A stretch of DNA of 64,000 bases from the NCBI RefSeq assembly GCF_002149965.1, contig NZ_MSQB01000001.1, positions 224,129-288,128 of the forward strand, read 5' to 3'. The DNA comes from Novosphingobium panipatense (GTDB lineage Bacteria > Pseudomonadota > Alphaproteobacteria > Sphingomonadales > Sphingomonadaceae). Both the position numbers and the translations under genes were made by a program. The notes beneath the pieces were generated by a model. The model searched no databases. It was given only the letters and a program-made list of their open reading frames with translations, and was not told where the DNA came from. Positions 25,896-33,328 of this stretch are shown in pieces; the first letter of the stretch is position 1, and each line of letters opens with the position of its first letter.

Positions 25896-25941
25896 GTATC
25901 CTGATTGGATCCTGATCCGCTCAACATTCAGGATAGGATAC
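25896..25941. repeat. Imperfect inverted repeat cluster between convergent genes
   Basis: GTATCCTGA (25896-25904), a second ATCCTGA (25909-25915), and TCAGGATAGGATAC (25928-25941) can fold as a bulged hairpin in the gap between the convergent amidase and MscS genes. It may help terminate transcription on both sides. There is no clear T-run. Confidence 0.35.
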
Positions 25942-25969
25942 AAAGAGTTGCTTGCCTGAAGGCCCGAGA

Positions 25970-27046
25970 TCAGGTTGAAATCGGAGGGTCGGTTGGGATG
26001 TGCGCTTGATGTGTTCCACGCAGCGCCGCGATCACATGGCGCATCGTTTCGGTATCTCGAAGATTGAGGTCGCGCTGGGGGTAGGGGACTTCGATGCCTT
26101 GATCGCGCATGAGGCGCCAGAGGGTCTTGAGCACGTCGGAGCGCACGTTTCCTACGCCTTCCTCGGGATCGGTGATCCAGACGTGGATGACGAAGCTGAC
26201 GCCGCGCTCGGCGAAACTGTCGAGCCAGACTGTCGGGGGAGGTGCGGTCAGGACCCGTTTTACGGACCGGGCTGCCTCCAGCATCAATTGTTCCACGCGC
26301 TCGATATCGGTTGCGTAGGGCATCACGACCGGCACCTGGATACGCACGTTCTTGCTCGAGTATGACCAGTTCTCGACCTGATTGATCATCAGGTTCTCGT
26401 TCGGGATCAGATATTCCTTCTGGTCCCGCGTGGTCAGCGAAACGGCGCGGATGCCGATCCTGCGGATCTGCCCGAAAGTGGACATGCCGCCCGCATCGGT
26501 GATGGTGATGACGTCGCCGGGCTTGATCGACTTGTCCATCAGCAGGATGATCCCGGCGATCAGGTTGCCGAAGGTCTTCTGCAGGCCGAAGCCGATGGCA
26601 AGGCCGAAGGCGCCGGAGAATACCGTCAGCGCGGTCAGGTCGATGCCCAGGACATCGATGCCGACGAGGATCGCGATCGTCCAGATCAGCAGGCTGACGA
26701 TCTTTTCCGTCAGCAAGCGCTGGGTCTGGTCGAGGCCGGTGGAGCGCAGGATCCGGCTGGACAGCCTGCTGGCACCCCAGGCCACCGAGACGACGAGCGC
26801 CAGCACGAAGAGCAGGACCACGAAGTCCCACACCGAAACCCGGCTCGATCCGACCTGCACCGCCAGACGGTCCAGCGTATCGACGAGATCGCTGAGGAAG
26901 CCGCCGCGCGAGGTGACGGCGTTCTTCAGGCCGTCGGCGCCCGCTAGGGGCTGGTCGGCCGCATGGCCGGCGCGATGCGCCGCCGAATCCGCTGTGGCGG
27001 ACGGCGTCGGGCTGGCCATGACCATGCGGGCGACCGGGTTGCTCAT
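25970..27046 (-). CDS. MscS-family mechanosensitive ion channel
   Basis: About 358 residues from the ATG at 27046; the open frame extends upstream but that part overlaps the cystathionine lyase gene and is arginine-rich shadow. Membrane helices lie at about residues 75-100, 125-150 and 155-180. The pore helix contains GAFGLAIGFGLQKTFGNLIAGIILL, the glycine/alanine-packed TM3 of MscS channels, followed by SIKPGDVITI of the beta-domain and a cytoplasmic alpha/beta vestibule. It protects against osmotic downshift at the inner membrane. It lies 8 bp after the cystathionine lyase stop codon and is probably co-transcribed with it. Confidence 0.92.
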   Translation of the reverse strand: MSNPVARMVMASPTPSATADSAAHRAGHAADQPLAGADGLKNAVTSRGGFLSDLVDTLDRLAVQVGSSRVSVWDFVVLLFVLALVVSVAWGASRLSSRILRSTGLDQTQRLLTEKIVSLLIWTIAILVGIDVLGIDLTALTVFSGAFGLAIGFGLQKTFGNLIAGIILLMDKSIKPGDVITITDAGGMSTFGQIRRIGIRAVSLTTRDQKEYLIPNENLMINQVENWSYSSKNVRIQVPVVMPYATDIERVEQLMLEAARSVKRVLTAPPPTVWLDSFAERGVSFVIHVWITDPEEGVGNVRSDVLKTLWRLMRDQGIEVPYPQRDLNLRDTETMRHVIAALRGTHQAHIPTDPPIST

Positions 27047-27054
27047 TTCGCCGA

Positions 27055-28269
27055 TCAGCCCCGCTTCATGGCAGCGAGCGCCTGTTCGATGTCGGCGATG
27101 AGGTCGTCCGCGTCTTCCAGTCCGACGGCCAGGCGCACGCCGTAGCGGTCGGCGGGATCGCGCGCGCCCGGAGGCCAGGGCATGATGTCGCGGTGGCGGG
27201 TCGGCTCGATCGGCACGACGAGGCTCTCGAAGCCGCCCCAGGAATAGCCGATGGCGAAAAGGCGAAGGGCATCGATGAAGCGGTTGCGGTCGGCCATGGT
27301 GCCGCCCTTGAACACGAAGCTGAACAGGCCGCAGCCGCCCGTGAAGTCCCGGCTCCAGATCTCGTGACCGGGCGAACCGGGCAGCATCGGGCAAAGCACT
27401 TGCGCCACTTCGGGCCGGGTCTCCAGCCAGCGGGCGATCTTCAGCGCGGATTCGGCTTCCTGCCGCAGCCGCACGCCCAGAGTGCGAAGGCCGCGCAGGG
27501 CGAGGGCGGCGTCATCGGGAGAGACCACGATGCCGAGGTCCTGCGCGCGCCGCCGTAGCTTGCCGTAGAGTTCCTCCCTCGCGCTGGCGCTGCCCATCAT
27601 CAGGTCCGAATGGCCGCCGACGTGCTTCGTGAGCGCCATGACCGTCACGTCTACGCCCTTTTCCAGTCCGGCGAAGCCGAGCGGGCTGGCCCAGGTATTG
27701 TCGAGCACCGAGACGGCGCCCTTCTCACGGGCGATGCGGGCGAGTTCGGGTACGTCGCAGACTTCCATCGAAAGGCTGCCGGGCGCTTCGATCAGGACGG
27801 CGCGGGTACGTTCGCAGAACAGCGTTTCGTAGGCGGTGAGGTCCAGCGGATCGTAGAAGCGCGTCTCGATGCCGAAATCGGCAAGCATTCCCGTGCCCAT
27901 CGAGCGGGTCGGGTCATAGGCGTTGTCGGTGATGAGCACGACGTCGCCCGGCCGCAGCAGGGCGAGCATGACACCGGCGATGGCGGCGACGCCCGAAGGA
28001 TATATGACGGTGCCGTGGGCTCCGGGCTCGATCCCGGTCAGGGCATCGCAGAGCGCCCATTGCGTGGGTGCGCCGCGGCGGCCGTAGAAGAACCGCCCGT
28101 CCTCGTTGCGGCTCGGCCCTTCGGCCAGCGCGGCGGTATTCTCGTAAAGGTGGGTGCTGGCGCGCCAGACCGGTGGGTTGACGACCGCGCCGGTCCATTC
28201 CTTGCGGCGTCCCCCGCCTACCAGCTTGGTAAGGGGGGCAAGGTCGTCAAAATTGTCCAAATCGCTCAA
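27055..28269 (-). CDS. metC: Cystathionine beta-lyase
   Basis: A 404-residue PLP enzyme of the Cys/Met metabolism family. Visible are the substrate-phosphate region YPSGVAAIAG, the PLP-ring contact around YDPTRSMGTGML, the aspartate in VLDNTWASPL that pairs with the pyridine nitrogen, and the Schiff-base lysine K215 in MALTKHVGGHSDL. The N-terminal NPPVWRASTHLYEN is typical of alphaproteobacterial cystathionine beta-lyases, which cleave cystathionine to homocysteine, pyruvate and ammonia in methionine synthesis. A gamma-lyase or related activity cannot be fully excluded. It forms an apparent operon with the downstream MscS channel gene. Confidence 0.87.
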   Translation of the reverse strand: MSDLDNFDDLAPLTKLVGGGRRKEWTGAVVNPPVWRASTHLYENTAALAEGPSRNEDGRFFYGRRGAPTQWALCDALTGIEPGAHGTVIYPSGVAAIAGVMLALLRPGDVVLITDNAYDPTRSMGTGMLADFGIETRFYDPLDLTAYETLFCERTRAVLIEAPGSLSMEVCDVPELARIAREKGAVSVLDNTWASPLGFAGLEKGVDVTVMALTKHVGGHSDLMMGSASAREELYGKLRRRAQDLGIVVSPDDAALALRGLRTLGVRLRQEAESALKIARWLETRPEVAQVLCPMLPGSPGHEIWSRDFTGGCGLFSFVFKGGTMADRNRFIDALRLFAIGYSWGGFESLVVPIEPTRHRDIMPWPPGARDPADRYGVRLAVGLEDADDLIADIEQALAAMKRG

Positions 28270-28380
28270 AGTGCTCTCCGCTCCTGAGCGGGTAGACCTA
28301 ACGCGGTGGGGGGGCAGGGTCGAATGCTTTTTCCCCCTTAAGGTCCTGACTTTGGCAATGAGGAAAGAACGGGGCGCCTT

Positions 28381-29757
28381 CTACGCCGCGATGGGCGAAT
28401 TGGGGCCGTGTCCGATGGTTCGGGCGGCTTCGATTTCGCGCACGGCCAGTTCGGCGTGGTCGCGCGGGCCGGTGTCGAGGCGGATCGGGGCAAGGCCCGA
28501 GCCCTCGCCCGGAACCCCGAGCGTGAAGACGCGGCGTTCCAGATGGCCCTGTCCGTCGGCGAGGCAGAGGCGCACCAGCGGCACGAACAGACTGGCCTGA
28601 CCCTGGCGCATGACGCGAATGGCGTTCAGCGGCAATTGCAGTTCGCCCTTGAATGCGCGGGTTTCGCCGGGGGCAAGGCCGTCGAGGCTGTGGCGCAGCG
28701 GCAGGCTCGACGGATCGGGCGCGAGTTGCTCTGCCTGAGACAGAGAGGCGTGGGCGGAAATCATGTCGCCCAGCACGCTCCAGGGCTGCGAGATTCCCGC
28801 TTCCGGCGCCGAGAGCGTGAGGCGATATTGCAGCGTGGCATAGACCAGCGAAAGTCGCAGGCTGACTGGCTCGAAATGGACGGCGATGACGCCGGGGCCG
28901 GAAGGCGCGGGTGTCGGAACGGGCTGCGGCGCAGGTTGCCGCCCGGGATTACGTTCGTGGTCGGGATTACGGGGCGGCTGCACGCGCGGGATCGGCGAGA
29001 CGGCCGGAACCGGATCGAGTGCGGCGACGGCTTCGGCGGTAAGCGTGGCGTCTGCCGCGTCATCGACAAGTTCGTCCTCCGGCTCGGCTTCGGGTTCCAG
29101 GCCGGCTTCTTCCCAGGCGGTGGCCGGGGCGCGGCGGCGCCGCAGCAGGGCGAGGACGCCAATACCTACCGCGACCAGCGCAGCGGGGATGGCGAGCCAC
29201 CATTCCGGCCAATGTGCGGCGCTTGCGGGCTGGCCGATTTCGGGCTGGCTAATCTCGGGTTGCGCGGAAGGCGCAGGTTGGGACGAGGCCGTCTCACTGG
29301 GCGCCGGAAGGGATGGCATCGGCTCGGGCGATGGCGTCGCTGCGGATGAGGGCGCGGCGACCGTCGCCTCCTGAACCGGAGCCTGCGCGGGACGGGTCGG
29401 CGTGGCCGAGGGAGCCGGGACCGGCGCGGCGGCGCGAGGCTCCGGGCGTTCGGCGGCCCGAGGCGGCGGAGGGGGTGCCGCGATGGTCGGAGCGGGGATC
29501 TGAACCGGGGCCGGACGGGTAGAAGGCGTGGCAGCCGGGGCGTCAGGCGCCGGAGCAGCCCCGGTGTCGCGGGAATTGACGGTGGGGTTCTGCGGATCGA
29601 CCGGGCCTTGCGATCGCGGCGGGCTCTGGCCTTCCTGCTGGCCGGGCGGCAGGCTCCAGGTCGATTGCGCAAAAGCCGTCGTCGGTCCCGCCAGAAGGCC
29701 GATAACAAGCGCTGCGCGTGAAAGTGGTGTCGCGTATTTCGTCACAATGCCCCGCAT
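28381..29757 (-). CDS. Proline/alanine-rich single-pass membrane protein of unknown function
   Basis: About 458 residues from the ATG at 29757, chosen because it starts a clear signal peptide (RAALVIGLLAGPTTAFAQ). Residues 30-180 are a low-complexity proline/alanine/serine-rich segment likely spanning the periplasm. A single membrane helix lies at about 187-205 (WWLAIPAALVAVGIGVLALL) and is followed by RRRR, so the C-terminal 250 residues are cytoplasmic. That part begins acidic, has another Pro-rich linker, and ends in a beta-rich domain of about 140 residues. I do not recognise a family. It is divergent from queF. Confidence 0.75.
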   Translation of the reverse strand: MRGIVTKYATPLSRAALVIGLLAGPTTAFAQSTWSLPPGQQEGQSPPRSQGPVDPQNPTVNSRDTGAAPAPDAPAATPSTRPAPVQIPAPTIAAPPPPPRAAERPEPRAAAPVPAPSATPTRPAQAPVQEATVAAPSSAATPSPEPMPSLPAPSETASSQPAPSAQPEISQPEIGQPASAAHWPEWWLAIPAALVAVGIGVLALLRRRRAPATAWEEAGLEPEAEPEDELVDDAADATLTAEAVAALDPVPAVSPIPRVQPPRNPDHERNPGRQPAPQPVPTPAPSGPGVIAVHFEPVSLRLSLVYATLQYRLTLSAPEAGISQPWSVLGDMISAHASLSQAEQLAPDPSSLPLRHSLDGLAPGETRAFKGELQLPLNAIRVMRQGQASLFVPLVRLCLADGQGHLERRVFTLGVPGEGSGLAPIRLDTGPRDHAELAVREIEAARTIGHGPNSPIAA

Positions 29758-29954
29758 CAAGCTCCCAGCCTCTGATCTGATCCCCAATGGACTACGCGCT
29801 GAACCCGGCGTTAATGCCGAAGGTCCGCGCGGCGAGACGTGGGCGATCATAGCCGAAATCATGCCCTTCGGGCAATGTCGCCGCAGCCGCTTTCCCGCAG
29901 GGCGAGCAGCCTCTTTGCTTGAAGCTTGCACATCGGCCACCTATCAAGGCGGTC

Positions 29955-30416
29955 ATGACTGACACTTCCATGACTCCGCTGCATCTCGGCCAGAACAGCG
30001 CCCTGCCGGCTTCGCCTGAAGCTGCCGTGCTGGACTACGTTCCCAATCCGCGCCAGGGCAGCCTCTATCTCGTGCGTTTCGCCGCGCCCGAATTCACCTC
30101 GCTCTGCCCGGTTACCGGCCAGCCCGACTTCGCGCATCTGGTGATCGACTATGCGCCCGGCGAGACGATCGTGGAATCGAAGAGCCTCAAGCTCTTTCTC
30201 GGTTCCTTCCGCAATCATAATGGCTTCCACGAAGACGTTACCGTCGGCATCGGCCAGCGCCTGTTCGACGAGATGAAGCCGCACTGGCTGCGCATCGGCG
30301 GCTACTGGTATCCGCGCGGCGGTATCCCCATCGACGTGTTTTGGCAGTCCGGCGCCGCACCGGAAGGCCTCTGGGTCCCTGACCAGGGCGTCCAGGGCTA
30401 CCGCGGCCGCGGCTGA
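29955..30416 (+). CDS. queF: NADPH-dependent 7-cyano-7-deazaguanine reductase
   Basis: A 153-residue unimodular QueF that reduces preQ0 to preQ1 in queuosine biosynthesis. Catalytic C51 and D58 sit in [14 protein letters not shown], seven residues apart as in the Bacillus enzyme, and the family's NADPH-binding [15 protein letters not shown] motif follows. The final [18 protein letters not shown] is also diagnostic. The ATG at 29955 is preferred over an upstream TTG because AAGG precedes it and the short N-terminus is normal. It is a single gene, and a palindromic repeat element follows directly. Confidence 0.96.
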   Translation: MTDTSMTPLHLGQNSALPASPEAAVLDYVPNPRQGSLYLVRFAAPEFTSLCPVTGQPDFAHLVIDYAPGETIVESKSLKLFLGSFRNHNGFHEDVTVGIGQRLFDEMKPHWLRIGGYWYPRGGIPIDVFWQSGAAPEGLWVPDQGVQGYRGRG

Positions 30417-30421
30417 TCTAA

Positions 30422-30575
30422 GAGACCGTTTAAAAATTCGCGGAGCGCGAATTTTGCGGCACCGGCCCTCTCCCCCACCCTACCACACGGGCGGTATTAT
30501 GCTGCGGGTGGTAGGGTGGGGGAGAGGGCCGGTGCCGCGCTAAAATGCCCTTTCGGGCATTTTTCAAACGGACTC
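30422..30575. repeat. 154-bp nested palindromic intergenic repeat element
   Basis: A core of two perfect 31-bp inverted arms (30456-30486 and 30508-30538) surrounds a 21-base loop. Left of the core is hairpin AAAATTCGCG/CGCGAATTTT (30433-30442, 30446-30455). Right of it is hairpin AAAATGCCC/GGGCATTTT (30542-30550, 30555-30563). The outer ends GAGACCGTTTAAAAATTCGC and the reverse complement of the right end (GAGTCCGTTTGAAAAATGCC) match imperfectly, so the whole element is a nested inverted repeat. It encodes no protein. The outer motif also occurs at the first bases of the window, pointing to a dispersed family (REP/MITE-like). Confidence 0.85.
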
Positions 30576-30582
30576 CAATAAG

Positions 30583-30612
30583 CAGGGGCGCCGGTTTGTG
30601 CCGACGCCCCTG
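30583..30612. terminator. GC-rich hairpin downstream of the repeat element
   Basis: CAGGGGCGCCGG (30583-30594) pairs with CCGACGCCCCTG (30601-30612) with one mismatch around a 6-base loop. It lies between convergent queF and the small lipoprotein gene and may end either transcript. There is no T-run. Confidence 0.45.
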
Positions 30613-30689
30613 TGCCCCCGGACTTTCCTTCAGGCGATGGCAGGCGCGAAACCCGCCTTCCCGAAGTCCGTGCCGGGATACGTATCTCG

Positions 30690-30956
30690 TCAATTCGCCG
30701 CGAACTGGATTCCGTTGACGCGCCTGAGGTCGACCGTGCCCTTGCCGAGCGAGGCAAGCTGGCGGTTCGAAAGGCACTGTGCGTAGACCGTCGGCGCTTC
30801 CGCCTTCATCGCCGCCTCGGTGCTCAGGGCATCTTCGAGGCGGGCCGTGCAGGCCGCGCGGGATTCGTAGGTCTGGACGGGCGCGGACAGCCTTTCGCAG
30901 GCTGATCCATCGTCGCTGCAACCAAACAGGGCGAGGGCGATGAGTGTGGCGCTCAT
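30690..30956 (-). CDS. Small putative lipoprotein
   Basis: An 88-residue protein with a very short hydrophobic leader and a lipobox-like ALFGC (cysteine at residue 13), so it may be anchored in the outer or inner membrane. The mature part is small, charged and has three further cysteines, which could form disulfides in the periplasm. AGGAGA lies at a good distance before the ATG. I do not recognise a family. Codon use looks like its neighbours, so it is probably a real gene. Confidence 0.65.
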   Translation of the reverse strand: MSATLIALALFGCSDDGSACERLSAPVQTYESRAACTARLEDALSTEAAMKAEAPTVYAQCLSNRQLASLGKGTVDLRRVNGIQFAAN

Positions 30957-31072
30957 TCTTCTCTCCTTTCGAGGGAGATAACGAGCGCCCTGCCGAAAAT
31001 ATCCCGCAAGCGGCGGAAAAGAGTCATTTTCAGGGCTGGAACCCTTGGCCGCGCCATGCGTAAATCTGCCCC

Positions 31073-32632
31073 ATGGACCAGACCAAAGCCAAGCTCATCA
31101 TCCGCCCCGCCGTCGTCGCCGATGCTCCGGCCATCGCGCGCCTTTCGGTGAAGGTCTACGGCAAGGCCGATGCTTTCACCCGTGCCGAGATCCGGGGGCA
31201 GATCATCAATTTCCCGGAAGGCCAATTCGTCGCCGAGTACGACGGCAAGGTCGTGGGGCACTGCGCGACGATGATCGTCACCGCCGGCCAGGCCTTCCGG
31301 CCCCATACCTGGGAAGAAATCAGCAACGGCGGCTATGGCCGTCCTCCCGCCGACGACGGCGACGTGCTCTATGGGTTCGAGGTCTGCGTGGACCCGGACT
31401 ATCGCCGCCTGCGGATCGGCCAGCGACTCTATCGCAAGCGCAAGGAAGTCTGCCAGTATTTCGAACTGAAGGGGATCGCCTTCGCGGGACGGATGCCCGG
31501 CTATTCACGCCGCAGGCGCCAGTATCCCGATCCGGCGGACTATCTCCAGGCGGTGCGCGACAAGAAGGTCCGCGACCAGGTGATCCAGTTCCAGATGAAC
31601 GAGGGATACGAACCGCGCGAGATCCTGCCTGACTACATCCCCAATGACAAGGAAAGCGGCGGCAATGCGGTCCTGATGTACTGGACCAACCCGCTCGCCC
31701 CGCGCGATACGGGCAAGGCAGTGCCGGGCCTCAAGGAACGCGTGCCCTCGAACGTGCGCGTCGCCACCGTCCAGTTCATGATGCGCAAGATCGAGAAGAT
31801 CGACCAGTTCGAGGAGCAGGTCGAATACTGGATCGACGTGGCGGCCGATTACGAAAGCGACTTCGTGGTTTTCCCCGAACTCTTCACGCTGGAGCTGCTC
31901 TCGATCGAGGAGACCAAGCTGGAGCCTGCGGCCGCCATCGAGAAGATCGCGGACTATACCGAGCGCTTCGTGGAATTCATGCAGCGCATGGCGGTGAGTT
32001 ATAACATCAACATCATCGGCGGTTCGCACCCCACGCGCGTGAAGCTGGGCGGGGGTAAGAGCGAGATCCGCAACATCGCCTATACTTTCCTGCGCGACGG
32101 CGCCGTTCACGAGACGCAGAAGCTCCACCCCACGCCTTCCGAGCGGCGCTGGTGGAACATCAAGGGCGGCTACGGTGCCAATGTCATCCCCACCGATTGC
32201 GGACCGATCGGGGTGATGATCTGTTATGACAGCGAGTTCCCCGAACTCTCGCGCCATCTCGTCAACCAGGGGGCGCTGATGCTGTTCGTGCCGTTCTGCA
32301 CCGACGAGCGGCGCGGGTTCCTGCGCGTGCGCTATTGTTGCCAGGCCCGCGCGGTGGAGAACCAGTGCTACGTGGTGACCTCTGGCGTGGTGGGCAACCT
32401 GCCGAACGTCGAGAACATGGACGTCCACTATGCCGAAAGCGCGATCCTGACGCCTTCCGATTTCCCCTTCGCGCGCGACGGCGTGGCGGCGGACACCGCG
32501 CCCAATACCGAGACAATCGCGATTGCCGACCTCAGCCTGGACGCCCTGCTGACGGCGCGCCAGTCCGGCGCGGTGCAGAACCTCAAGGACCGGCGCTTCG
32601 ACCTCTACCGGGTGGAATGGACGCAGCAGTAG
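31073..32632 (+). CDS. GNAT acetyltransferase - nitrilase-superfamily fusion protein
   Basis: A 519-residue two-domain protein. Residues 1-200 form a GNAT acetyltransferase-like domain (IIRPAVVADAPAIARLS, then VCVDPDYRRLRIGQRLY, the acetyl-CoA pyrophosphate loop region). Residues 228-519 are a carbon-nitrogen hydrolase with the complete nitrilase triad E269 (VVFPELF), K350 (ETQKLHPT) and C384 (VMICYDSEFPE). The hydrolase domain would cleave a C-N amide bond, the GNAT domain would acylate an amine. Fusions of this design are known across bacteria but, to my knowledge, not characterised well. The gene stands alone between two minus-strand genes. Confidence 0.88.
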   Translation: MDQTKAKLIIRPAVVADAPAIARLSVKVYGKADAFTRAEIRGQIINFPEGQFVAEYDGKVVGHCATMIVTAGQAFRPHTWEEISNGGYGRPPADDGDVLYGFEVCVDPDYRRLRIGQRLYRKRKEVCQYFELKGIAFAGRMPGYSRRRRQYPDPADYLQAVRDKKVRDQVIQFQMNEGYEPREILPDYIPNDKESGGNAVLMYWTNPLAPRDTGKAVPGLKERVPSNVRVATVQFMMRKIEKIDQFEEQVEYWIDVAADYESDFVVFPELFTLELLSIEETKLEPAAAIEKIADYTERFVEFMQRMAVSYNINIIGGSHPTRVKLGGGKSEIRNIAYTFLRDGAVHETQKLHPTPSERRWWNIKGGYGANVIPTDCGPIGVMICYDSEFPELSRHLVNQGALMLFVPFCTDERRGFLRVRYCCQARAVENQCYVVTSGVVGNLPNVENMDVHYAESAILTPSDFPFARDGVAADTAPNTETIAIADLSLDALLTARQSGAVQNLKDRRFDLYRVEWTQQ

Positions 32633-32670
32633 GAGTTCCGCCGTCCCGCCCGTTTCAAGCCTCTCAAGGC

Positions 32671-32713
32671 CCGCTCATCCTGAGCGGCCTTCGACAAGCT
32701 CAGGCTGAGCGGA
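32671..32713. repeat. Dispersed short repeat of the CCTTCGACAAGCTCAGG type
   Basis: The gap after the fusion gene contains a CCGCTCA/TGAGCGG hairpin (32671-32687) followed by CCTTCGACAAGCTCAGG and the palindrome GCTCAGGCTGAGC. This motif recurs in intergenic DNA of many alphaproteobacteria. It lies between convergent genes and may also serve as a hairpin terminator. Confidence 0.6.
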
Positions 32714-32723
32714 GTTGTGAAGG

Positions 32724-33269
32724 TTACTTTCGGGCGAGGTCTGCCACGCGCCGCCGCGTCTCGGCGATCAGTTCGTCGAGGCTGCGGACCTGCTTCACGC
32801 CGTAGCGTTCGCCGGTGATGTCGACATTGCCTTTGCGCCAGAAGCCGGGCGGGCAGAGCAGCACGACTTTGCCGGAGCGGGCATGAAGGCCCAGTTCGAG
32901 CAGGCTCACCGGGCTTTGCGAACCGGGCGCCAGGTACAGGACGATGACGTCGGCGCTATCGAGCGCAGCCAGTTCCCATTCGACCTGGCGGCGAAATTCC
33001 GGCTCGTTCGCTTCCGGCTTCCAGGCGGGATTCCAGTCGGCGCGGCGAGGGTTGAGCAGGACGACATCTTCACTGTGCAGCGCCTCGATCACCTGCTTCT
33101 GCCAGTCGGGAGCCGAGCCCATGTCGATGCTGCCGCCCAGGAATACGCGCGGACGCTCGTGACCTGCGGGAAGCGCCTCGGGTGAGGTGACGACGCGCGC
33201 GTCGGCCAGGGCAGAGGCGGGGAGCAGGGCGGCCCCGAGGGAGGCGGCAAGAGCGAAAGCACGGTTCAT
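32724..33269 (-). CDS. Exported nucleoside 2-deoxyribosyltransferase-like protein
   Basis: A 181-residue protein with a signal peptide (residues 1-22, ending ASALADA) followed by a compact alpha/beta domain. The domain has RPRVFLGGSIDMGSAPDWQ at the start of the fold, DVIVLYLAPGSQSPVSLLELGLHA where the glutamate matches the family's catalytic nucleophile, and KVVLLCPPGFWRKGNV. These fit nucleoside 2-deoxyribosyltransferase-like proteins, usually cytoplasmic enzymes of nucleoside salvage. A predicted export signal is unusual. It converges on the GNAT-nitrilase gene and is in line with the upstream alpha-glucosidase gene, without evident functional link. Confidence 0.75.
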   Translation of the reverse strand: MNRAFALAASLGAALLPASALADARVVTSPEALPAGHERPRVFLGGSIDMGSAPDWQKQVIEALHSEDVVLLNPRRADWNPAWKPEANEPEFRRQVEWELAALDSADVIVLYLAPGSQSPVSLLELGLHARSGKVVLLCPPGFWRKGNVDITGERYGVKQVRSLDELIAETRRRVADLARK

Positions 33270-33328
33270 GGCGCGCCTCTAGCCACCATCGGTCCCCTGC
33301 GGCCAGCAAAAACGCCAGAAAGCGAACG

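Noticed and set aside
25797..26831. 344-codon minus-strand frame overlapping the MscS gene
   Set aside because: Arg/Pro-rich shadow of the channel gene in another frame.
28270..28380. Possible SAM-type riboswitch before metC
   Set aside because: The 111-bp gap upstream of the cystathionine lyase gene shows no conserved riboswitch helices; the gene simply follows another minus-strand gene.
30422..30575. CRISPR-like or attenuator interpretation of the palindromic element
   Set aside because: There is a single nested inverted repeat with no direct-repeat array or spacers, and no leader peptide.
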